This document shows positions 1-7,898 of a stretch of DNA of 25,944 nt, piece by piece. Origin of the DNA: JBMYRH01 sp049602155 (GTDB taxonomy: Bacteria; Myxococcota_A; UBA9042; PHBI01; JBMYRH01); NCBI GenBank assembly GCA_049602155.1, contig JBMYRH010000047.1:1-25944 (forward strand), written 5' to 3'. Under the pieces are notes generated by a model, which had not been told where the DNA came from, ran no database searches, and was given only the letters and a program-made list of their open reading frames with translations. Within the stretch, counting starts at the first letter, position 1. Every line of letters starts with the position of its first letter. Both the position numbers and the translations under genes were made by a program.

Positions 1-193
1 TCTCCATTCTGCTCTCGCCAAATTGTGAGGTGAATAATGCCATAGATGCATTGTCTTTCACGGAAGTCCATGTGGGTGTCACATAGCAATTCATTCATGC
101 TGCGAGCGAGGGCGACGGTTGTCTGACGACGACAGTCCGCGACCCCCAACGCTACTTGCCACCGAACCTTGAGGCCGCAGCTGCTGGTAGTAC
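1..193. other. Left edge, no complete gene
   Basis: I see no convincing gene here. The first 90 bases are richer in A+T than the rest. Frame 3 is open from base 3 to a TAG at 84-86 and could be the last 27 codons of an upstream gene entering from the left, but I cannot recognise it. Bases 87-190 stay open in the same frame beyond that stop; the translation contains a short RYLPPNLEA-like stretch that resembles the segment normally found just before the part of ExbB that survives downstream, so it may be a decayed 5' end of that gene. This is weak inference. Confidence 0.35.
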
Positions 194-736
194 GTGTCCT
201 CCAGCGTGCCATCTGGTCTACCTGGCGCTACTAGACGGTTCGGTGTGTCAGGCGACGCAGAGCGCGCCGCACAGCTGTGTCGTGAAAACGACTCGGCCTT
301 GAGCCAAGTCATCGAAGCCGGGCTGAGCACCAGAGTTGAGGGCCGCTCGGCTGCGAAAGAGGCCATGGAGGAGCGCGGCCAAGTGGCGGTCGGGGAGCTG
401 GACGGCGCCATCGGTGTGCTCTCGACGGTGGCCGCTATCGCACCACTGCTGGGGCTCTTAGGGACCGTCGCCGGCATGATTCAAGTGTTCCGCGATGTCG
501 CTGGGGTCGACAACCCGGATATCGCTATCTTGGCGCGTGGCATCTGGGAGGCCTTATTGACCACTGGCTTCGGGCTCACCGTCGCCATCCCGACCTACGT
601 CGCGTTCCGCATCATCGAGGCGCGAATCGAGCGGCATGGCCGAGGGCTCGAGGAGGCCGCTATCGAAGTGCTCAACGCCCTCTACGCGTCGCCCTCCGAG
701 TCCGCCTCGCCCCCCAGCGAGGGCGAGGTCAATTGA
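194..736 (+). CDS. MotA/TolQ/ExbB-family proton-channel protein, N-terminally truncated
   Basis: This protein belongs to the inner-membrane proton-channel family that, with ExbD/TolR, turns proton-motive force into work on the outer membrane (TonB or Tol systems). Residues 20-70 match the cytoplasmic segment that follows helix 1 in the family. Two hydrophobic helices follow, at about 73-95 (VAAIAPLLGLLGTVAGM) and about 121-140. The family usually has about 210-240 residues and three helices; this ORF has 180 and lacks helix 1. It begins at GTG 194, with an in-frame TAG at 188-190, so it cannot be extended. The stop overlaps the TTG start of the exbD-like gene by four bases, so the pair is translationally coupled. 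It may be a 5'-decayed pseudogene, or a sequencing frameshift may hide the true start. Confidence 0.8.
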   Translation: MSSSVPSGLPGATRRFGVSGDAERAAQLCRENDSALSQVIEAGLSTRVEGRSAAKEAMEERGQVAVGELDGAIGVLSTVAAIAPLLGLLGTVAGMIQVFRDVAGVDNPDIAILARGIWEALLTTGFGLTVAIPTYVAFRIIEARIERHGRGLEEAAIEVLNALYASPSESASPPSEGEVN

Positions 737-1194
737 ACTTTCGTTCGACCAAAGGGCGTGGTCGCACTGAAGCGACCATCGACATTACGTCCTTGGTGGA
801 CGTGGTCTTCCTCCTGCTCATCTTCCTCTTGGTGACCACGACCTTCAAGCGTGAGGAGCATGCATTCCCTATCGAGCTCCCCACTGCCGGTGTCGAGCAA
901 GTCGTCGTCACCAGCGACAAGACGACCATCTTCGTCACGACGGCGGGCGCACTCCACCTCCTTCTGGTCCCTGCCGACGCCGCGAGCGGTGCTCCCGAGC
1001 TCGCGAAAACACACCAAGTCAGCCGGGAAGAGCTGATCACAAAGCTCGGGGCGCTGCATGCGCGTCGACCAGATGCTCCGATCGGCATCCGCGCCGAAAA
1101 GGACACCAGTTATCAGAAGATGATCGACGTCGTAGCCCTTGTGGAGCGGGCCGGTTTCCGGAACATCTGGTTCCCCTACGAACTCGAGAAATGA
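733..1194 (+). CDS. ExbD/TolR-family biopolymer transport protein
   Basis: The product is the partner of the upstream ExbB/TolQ-type channel: a single-pass inner-membrane protein with a periplasmic domain. The N-terminus has the family signature, a short basic cytoplasmic tail and then the motif DITSLVDVVFLLLIFLLVT at about residues 17-35, in which the Asp of LVDVVF is the conserved proton-carrying residue. The remaining roughly 115 residues form the periplasmic domain, ending in the typical segment with YQKMIDVVALVERAGF. The length (153 residues) is normal. TTG 733 is chosen because it gives the standard MNFR start and overlaps the upstream stop (TTGA). Unlike its partner it looks intact. 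Whether it serves TonB, Tol or another system cannot be told here, as no tonB, tolA or tolB is visible. Confidence 0.9.
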   Translation: MNFRSTKGRGRTEATIDITSLVDVVFLLLIFLLVTTTFKREEHAFPIELPTAGVEQVVVTSDKTTIFVTTAGALHLLLVPADAASGAPELAKTHQVSREELITKLGALHARRPDAPIGIRAEKDTSYQKMIDVVALVERAGFRNIWFPYELEK

Positions 1195-1269
1195 TCGCGC
1201 CATGGTGAGTTGAGAGCGCCCTTCTTCTCTGGGTATCACGGAGTTTTTTGCCAGGTCGGATCCACGGCA

Positions 1270-1290
1270 CTACGTTCAAATCGAACGTGG
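1270..1290 (+). repeat. Hairpin just upstream of the ftsB ribosome binding site
   Basis: CTACGTTC and GAACGTGG flank the loop AAATC and can form an eight-pair stem containing one G-T pair (T1271-G1289). The hairpin ends two bases before the Shine-Dalgarno sequence GGGGAG (1293-1298). It lies in the 108-base gap after the exbD-like gene. It has no T tract, so it is not an ordinary terminator; a role in mRNA stability or translation is possible. Confidence 0.4.
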
Positions 1291-1302
1291 CTGGGGAGTC
1301 GC

Positions 1303-1650
1303 ATGTTCGAAGCGCGCAGCGCCATCATAATTCGTCGTGTCCTGGTCTTCCTGGTGATGGGAGTGGCTATCGGGACCGTCACGGCTCGCGCATTCGACCC
1401 CGCTCGCGACGCTCGATTCGAGATGCTGGAGCGGCACCATGCTCACCTTCAAACGTCGAACCAGAAGCTTGAACAAGAGAACGAGCGCCTCGACGCAGAG
1501 CTTCGAGGCCTCGAGACCACCGACCGCGGTTGGGAGGCAGTCGCGCGACGCGAGCACGGCCTCTTGATGCCCGGCGAGGTGATCTTCCGCTTCCCCGTCG
1601 CCAAGAAGCAGCGAGACACTTCGTCTAATCTACCGGTCGCCGGACGCTGA
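1303..1650 (+). CDS. ftsB: FtsB/DivIC-family septum formation initiator
   Basis: FtsB/DivIC proteins are small bitopic membrane proteins that bind FtsL and FtsQ (DivIB) in the divisome. This 116-residue protein has the full pattern: a short basic cytoplasmic N-terminus, one helix at about residues 10-26 (VLVFLVMGVAIGTV), a coiled coil at about 38-70 rich in Glu and Leu (NQKLEQENERLDAELRGL), and the C-terminal family signature ARREHGLLMPGEVIFRFP. ATG 1303 is preferred over the in-frame GTG at 1210 because GGGGAG lies four bases upstream and the membrane helix then sits at the usual place. Its last 26 bases overlap the end of the convergent lipoprotein gene. It is not next to other division genes in this window. 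Confidence 0.85.
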   Translation: MFEARSAIIIRRVLVFLVMGVAIGTVTARAFDPARDARFEMLERHHAHLQTSNQKLEQENERLDAELRGLETTDRGWEAVARREHGLLMPGEVIFRFPVAKKQRDTSSNLPVAGR

Positions 1651-2182
1651 GCACGCCCCGTGCCTCGACAAGCAGCAGGTCCCCAAGGCAGGCCTCGCCA
1701 TTGCCCGTGCGCCACAGGCGCGACGCATCAGCGCGCGTCTGTTTACACGCCCACGTCGACGCCTTTGAGGCACGGCACACCGCTCGAATCAACCGACGAC
1801 ACGGGTTCAATCGTCGTGTCCGCTTGCCGCTCCGGTTAGGCAGAACGTGAGTCTCGAGGATGCTGAAGCAGCCACTGTGCTGTTCCGGGGTCACCGGCCC
1901 TTTGATCAGGCTGCGCGCCTCCTGGCACTCATCAGAGTGCTCCCCGAGCGCTTCACAGGCACGCTTGATCAGCCGCTCACAAGACGGCTCTCGACGCGGC
2001 GCAACAGGGACAGGTGCCTTGGAGACGACCTCCTCAGGGGCCTCCACCGATACGGGCTCCTCCGCCACGGGTCCCGGCATCTCCACCACAGTCGCGCGTC
2101 GAGCGACCTTGTCAGTGGTCGGCTGTCCGCAGGAGGTGACCATGAGCGCGAAGAGCCACACCCCAAGTACGTCAGCGCGCAT
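1625..2182 (-). CDS. Small Cys-rich lipoprotein, function unknown
   Basis: I do not recognise a family for this 185-residue protein. It begins with a lipoprotein signal (VWLFALMVTSCG), with the lipidated Cys at residue 18, followed by a Pro/Glu/Val-rich linker to about residue 63. The rest holds two similar Cys-bearing helical units: SCERLIKRACEALGEHSDEC at about 67-86 and a second unit beginning NPCRRLIRAVC at about 126, also followed by a third Cys, so each carries the pattern C-x(6-7)-C-x(8-9)-C. This suggests an internal duplication held by disulphides in the periplasm or on the outer membrane. The gene starts 16 bases after the LeuA-domain gene, so the two are probably co-transcribed. 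Its 3' end overlaps ftsB by 26 bases. Confidence 0.75.
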   Translation of the reverse strand: MRADVLGVWLFALMVTSCGQPTTDKVARRATVVEMPGPVAEEPVSVEAPEEVVSKAPVPVAPRREPSCERLIKRACEALGEHSDECQEARSLIKGPVTPEQHSGCFSILETHVLPNRSGKRTRRLNPCRRLIRAVCRASKASTWACKQTRADASRLWRTGNGEACLGDLLLVEARGVLSVRRPVD

Positions 2183-2198
2183 CAGGCGTCAGCCTCAT

Positions 2199-2807
2199 TC
2201 ACAGGCCTAAGCTGTCTTTCAGGCGCTCGATGCTCTCGCTATAGGACGAGTTGTGTACCAAGTTCGCGAGGCGATGCGTGTAGGTCTCTGCGAGGTCTGG
2301 TCGATGACGCCGCTTTGCGTCTTGAATCCATCCGTAGACCTTCGAGACCGCATGCTCGGCGTTCACGAAATGCTCCACAGCCTTCACCACCACATCGACA
2401 GACGATGCGCTGATGGAGAGGGATTGACTCTCAAAGTCAAAGGTCCGCCCGGAGCTATTCTGAACGACGAGTCGGACACAGCTGAGAGCATCGGAGCCAT
2501 CTGCGCTTTTACTGCTCTTAAAATCCCCATCGATTCTAAAGTCGACGAAGTGGATGTGTTCCAGAGACGGATAATCGTGGGACAGCGCCTTCTTGAGCCC
2601 CTTAAAGAGGGCGTCGATCATCCCCACCCCTTTCCCCTCTACGGCGTGACCCGAGTCGCTACCCGTCTGTCTAATCTGACACACGATGGTCGCGTGCTGC
2701 TCACGGATGTCCTCAGTCAGGACGTAGCGCGTCACTTCAAACTCACGGTACTCCGCAGCGAGCACGTCACGCACCATGTTCTCTAGAACCTTTTGCTCCA
2801 TCTGCAT
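2199..2807 (-). CDS. Stand-alone LeuA-type allosteric (dimerisation) domain protein
   Basis: The 202-residue protein matches the C-terminal regulatory domain of 2-isopropylmalate synthase (LeuA_dimer fold). The visible hallmarks are a first strand with ATIVCQI, a GKGVGMIDALFKGLKKAL helix (the 'G.GPVDA...AL..A' pattern), the HFVDFRID strand (usually DYRV.I) and the segment ALSCVRLVVQNSSGRTFDFE followed by an ISASSVDVVVKAVEHFVN helix. In LeuA this domain binds leucine. No catalytic HMGL/TIM-barrel domain is present and none is encoded nearby, so this is not leucine synthase. The role could be amino-acid sensing, but that is inference. GTG-free start: ATG 2807 has GGGAG six bases upstream. The C-terminal 50 residues are charged and helical and outside the known domain. 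Confidence 0.75.
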   Translation of the reverse strand: MQMEQKVLENMVRDVLAAEYREFEVTRYVLTEDIREQHATIVCQIRQTGSDSGHAVEGKGVGMIDALFKGLKKALSHDYPSLEHIHFVDFRIDGDFKSSKSADGSDALSCVRLVVQNSSGRTFDFESQSLSISASSVDVVVKAVEHFVNAEHAVSKVYGWIQDAKRRHRPDLAETYTHRLANLVHNSSYSESIERLKDSLGL

Positions 2808-2819
2808 CGTGCACTCCCA

Positions 2820-2833
2820 CCCGCCATGGCGGG
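2820..2833. repeat. 14-base perfect palindrome upstream of the LeuA-domain gene
   Basis: CCCGCCATGGCGGG is a perfect palindrome 12 bases upstream of the ATG at 2807, immediately beyond the Shine-Dalgarno sequence. It could be an operator or a short hairpin in the 5' leader. Nothing else in this 144-base gap (2808-2951) is recognisable. Confidence 0.4.
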
Positions 2834-2951
2834 CTCACCACATGCCGTATGCCGAGGAGACGACACACACCAGGATCAACCTGCCAGGCCTAGCCAACAT
2901 TCCACGAGGGGCCTCGCGATATATTCATCCTGCGGGATAGGCGGCTTCGAC

Positions 2952-3677
2952 TCAAAATTGCTGCCATTCCATGGCTAATCCGAGGCTGCTAGCCGCGTGA
3001 GTTAGGGCCGCTGGCAGCGGTGATAAAGCGACGACTGGTTCCTTTCGAACAGGGTGCTCGAAGGCCAGTCGGTGAGCATGAAGCGCCGGGCGCCTAAGTG
3101 ATCGCGAGGCAACTCCGTACAGTGGGTCACCTAGTATGGGGCACCCCGCGAAGGCCAACTGGGCACGGATTTGGTGTTTTCGGCCCGTGAGGAGTTCGAC
3201 CTCAAGCACTGCGTGAGTCACGGTGTGACCCAAGCGAGTGAAGCGCAGCCGCGCCTCTTTCCCGTCTGAACGTCGCTCGACACCGCGCCCCTCCAGTCGA
3301 GGACCGAGCCGGTCGACGAGTTCTCCCTCGCCAGCAGGTCGACCGCAGACCAAGGCTGTGTAGCGCTTCTCAACGGCCCGAGAGGCGAACGCACGACTCA
3401 ACCGACTCGCCGCTTTGGACGTCCGTGCAAGCACCATCGTGCCGGACACGTTCCTGTCTAGGCGATGAACCAAGCCAAGGAATACCTTCCCCGGCTTGTC
3501 GTAACGGATACGGATGTACTCTCGGCAACGCTCGAGGAGACAGTCGTCGCCAGCCTGCGCCGCTTGGCTCAGTAAGCCCGCCGGCTTATCAATCACGAGG
3601 AGATGATTGTCCTCAAGCAGGACCTGGACATCGCCTAAAGCTCTCTCGGCGTCATCGTGCATAAGGGGAGAGTACAC
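2952..3677 (-). CDS. RluA-family RNA pseudouridine synthase
   Basis: The enzyme isomerises uridine to pseudouridine in rRNA or tRNA. The catalytic motif GLVHRLDRNVSG is plain, with the active Asp in HRLD, preceded by the family's LLVIDKPAGL and followed by KRYTALVCG, ELLTGRKHQIRAQLAFAG and ILGDPLYG. At 241 residues it has no N-terminal S4 domain, which resembles the short RluA/TruC-type members. The target base cannot be read from sequence. GTG 3677 is chosen because a strong AGGAGGA Shine-Dalgarno sequence (3685-3691 on the complement) lies seven bases upstream. It is the first gene of the minus-strand set, with 144 bases between it and the LeuA-domain gene. Confidence 0.92.
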   Translation of the reverse strand: MYSPLMHDDAERALGDVQVLLEDNHLLVIDKPAGLLSQAAQAGDDCLLERCREYIRIRYDKPGKVFLGLVHRLDRNVSGTMVLARTSKAASRLSRAFASRAVEKRYTALVCGRPAGEGELVDRLGPRLEGRGVERRSDGKEARLRFTRLGHTVTHAVLEVELLTGRKHQIRAQLAFAGCPILGDPLYGVASRSLRRPALHAHRLAFEHPVRKEPVVALSPLPAALTHAASSLGLAMEWQQF

Positions 3678-3830
3678 GGTTCGCTCCTCCTAGGCGCGCT
3701 CTTGTCGCAGACCTCCTCCGTCCGAAAGAGGCACACCGAGCAAGCGCCCTGACGTAGACACGCACTCAGGAGCCCCCTCCCCTGGTCAACGCGCGCGCTC
3801 CGTCACCCTCCTGTAGACTGTATTGCAGGG

Positions 3831-3859
3831 TTGTACTGCCGCTAGGCCGATGCTAGATT
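3831..3859 (+). promoter_or_regulatory. Possible sigma-70-type promoter for tRNA-Ala
   Basis: TTGTAC (3831-3836) and TAGATT (3854-3859) are 17 bases apart and sit 43 bases before the mature tRNA. Both boxes are imperfect (3/6 and 4/6), so this is a weak candidate. The rest of the divergent region 3678-3902 shows no gene. Confidence 0.3.
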
Positions 3860-3902
3860 TTGGAGTGTCCAAAGCCGTTCGACTGCAATGGACAGCCCTT
3901 GT

Positions 3903-3979
<77 letters not shown>

Positions 3980-3988
3980 CAACACCAA

Positions 3989-4021
3989 GGCCACGAAGAT
4001 GCTGAATGGCTCTTCGTGGCC
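3989..4021 (+). terminator. Hairpin after tRNA-Ala, probable terminator
   Basis: GGCCACGAAGA and TCTTCGTGGCC form a perfect 11-pair stem with an 11-base loop, starting ten bases after the tRNA. The downstream sequence is CTCCTT and lacks a clean T tract, so termination strength is uncertain. Confidence 0.6.
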
Positions 4022-4150
4022 CTCCTTGCGACGACCGCGGGCTGCTTGGATACTTCCAAAGGCCGAGCTGGCACCCCCGCGTTCAGACTGCAGTTGACCG
4101 CAGCGGTGAGACACGTCAGTTTTTGAGCTGCCCTAAACGAACTAGAGACC

Positions 4151-6721
<2,571 letters not shown>

Positions 6722-6726
6722 GGCGC

Positions 6727-6754
6727 CTGAGGCGGTATCGCCGTCACCCCTCAG
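6727..6754. terminator. Possible two-way terminator between convergent genes
   Basis: CTGAGG and CCTCAG flank an inner GCG-GTAT-CGC fold in the 29-base gap between the kinase and flagellin 3' ends. No T tract follows in either direction, so this is a weak candidate. Confidence 0.3.
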
Positions 6755-7596
6755 CCCAATAAACGCAGCGCCATCTGTGGATTGCTGTTCGCCTGCCCGA
6801 GTAGAGCTACACCTGCGTTTTGGAGGACCTGCTGCCGGGCCAACTCCGAGCTCACCTTGCCCATGTCCGTGTCTGTAATCAAAGACAGTGACGCTGACTC
6901 GTTGCTCACGGCCTCACCCACCTGATCCGCAGACGCAGTGAGGCGATTCAGAGTCGACCCAATACGCGTCCTGTTGCGGTCAAGCTCAACCATCTGCCGA
7001 TCGAAGAGTTCGATATTGAGCTGAGCTCTAGCCTGGGTGCGCAAATCCAAGGTCCCCGCAGCGCTGCCCGCATCAAATCGCACCTTGATCAGACCAAACT
7101 TCATCGTCAGAGAGAGCTGATCCCCCATCGACGCCCCGACCTGAAAGGTCAAAGGAGGGGGGGTATAGTTTCCAGCCCCGTCATCCAGGAGCTTGCGCCC
7201 ATTGTACTCAGTGCTCTGAAAGACCCTATCGACTTGGTCCAGGACATCTTGAAACTCAACATCCAACTGCGTCCGTTCGCGTTTTCCTAAGGAGTCATTC
7301 GCCGCGTGGACCGACAGCTCTCGGGCTCGGGTGAACAACTCAGACAGTCTATCGATGCCCGTCTCAGCAGTTTGAAGCATGTTCGAGGCTTCGTGCGTGT
7401 TGCGGAGCGCTTGGCGTCGACTGGCAAGCGAAGCCCGAAAGTTGGTCTTCACGGCCATCCCAGCTGCGTTATCAGCTGCGGAGTTCAACGCATCGCCAGA
7501 GCTGAGCTGCGAGGCAGATCTCAACGCTCGTCGCCCGGCGACACCCAAATGGCGCTGAACGGATTGACTTCCCGCGTTGTGCCGTATCCCAAGCAC
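6751..7596 (-). CDS. Flagellin (FliC family), first copy
   Basis: The subunit of the flagellar filament, exported by the flagellar type III system. The 281-residue protein has the conserved D0/D1 ends of flagellins and almost no variable middle: SASQLSSGDALNSAADNAAGMAV at about 27-49 (normally ...LSSGLRINSAADDAAG...), MLQTAETGIDRLSELFTRARELSVHAANDS, a QSTEYNGRKLLD segment, and a C-terminal helix ending in ALRLLG. GTG 7596 must be the start or close to it, because TAA lies three codons upstream in frame. It differs markedly from the second flagellin at 11126. A candidate control region with dyads lies in the 302 bases upstream, but I found no sigma-28 or sigma-54 promoter on this strand. Confidence 0.93.
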   Translation of the reverse strand: MLGIRHNAGSQSVQRHLGVAGRRALRSASQLSSGDALNSAADNAAGMAVKTNFRASLASRRQALRNTHEASNMLQTAETGIDRLSELFTRARELSVHAANDSLGKRERTQLDVEFQDVLDQVDRVFQSTEYNGRKLLDDGAGNYTPPPLTFQVGASMGDQLSLTMKFGLIKVRFDAGSAAGTLDLRTQARAQLNIELFDRQMVELDRNRTRIGSTLNRLTASADQVGEAVSNESASLSLITDTDMGKVSSELARQQVLQNAGVALLGQANSNPQMALRLLG

Positions 7597-7697
7597 TACG
7601 AATTACCATCCCAACGTGTTCACAAATGTCCCGGCCCATCTCTGGGCTACGAGGTGCTACGTGTGAAACATGGAGAACCTTAACCCTGAATCGTCCT

Positions 7698-7774
7698 TCA
7701 CCTGAGGAACACATGACCCCACCTCACCAGCCACAAGGACCCCTCTGGCCTTCTCAAGGGGGTCACCTGACCCC
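7698..7774. promoter_or_regulatory. Candidate enhancer (activator-binding) sites
   Basis: GGGGTCA-CC-TGACCCC at 7759-7774 is a perfect 7-2-7 dyad. Its core TCACCTGA (7763-7770) recurs at 7698-7705 in a less perfect dyad (CCTTCACCTGAGGA). The two centres are 65 bases apart, close to six helical turns, and lie about 87 and 152 bases before the expected start of the sigma-54 promoter, which is the usual range for activator sites. A TGACCCC half-site at 7714-7720 adds to the pattern. Confidence 0.55.
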
Positions 7775-7826
7775 AGCGACCACGCTGCGGAGACTGCATT
7801 CGACCAGCCGCACGGCATCCGGACAC

Positions 7827-7844
7827 TTGGCACGAGGATTGCTT
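7827..7844 (+). promoter_or_regulatory. Sigma-54 (RpoN) promoter of the transglutaminase-like lipoprotein gene
   Basis: TTGGCACG-AGGA-TTGCTT matches the sigma-54 consensus YTGGCACG-N4-TTGCW at every defined base. The invariant GG (7829-7830) and GC (7841-7842) are separated by exactly ten bases. Transcription should begin near 7853, about 45 bases before the ATG at 7899. Such a promoter requires an ATP-dependent enhancer-binding protein. Confidence 0.88.
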
Positions 7845-7853
7845 TCGAACCCT

Positions 7854-7867
7854 AATGCGGACGCATT
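7854..7867. repeat. Palindrome at the expected transcription start
   Basis: AATGCG-GA-CGCATT is a 6-2-6 inverted repeat located where the sigma-54 transcript should begin. It could form a 5'-end hairpin or bind a regulator. Confidence 0.4.
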
Positions 7868-7898
7868 TCGAGCCGCTTGCTCACCGGAGACATCCACA

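Larger units (their letters stand above)
7597..7898. other. 302-base divergent control region
   Basis: No gene is present between the divergent flagellin and transglutaminase-like genes. The stretch holds a sigma-54 promoter on the plus strand, two upstream elements sharing the core TCACCTGA, an extra TGACCCC half-site (7714-7720) and a short palindrome at the expected transcription start. An open frame running back from the lipoprotein gene to 7626 is not coding. Confidence 0.7.

Noticed and set aside
7626..7898. Upstream extension of the transglutaminase-like gene by 91 codons
   Set aside because: The extension would cover the sigma-54 promoter and bury the signal peptide.
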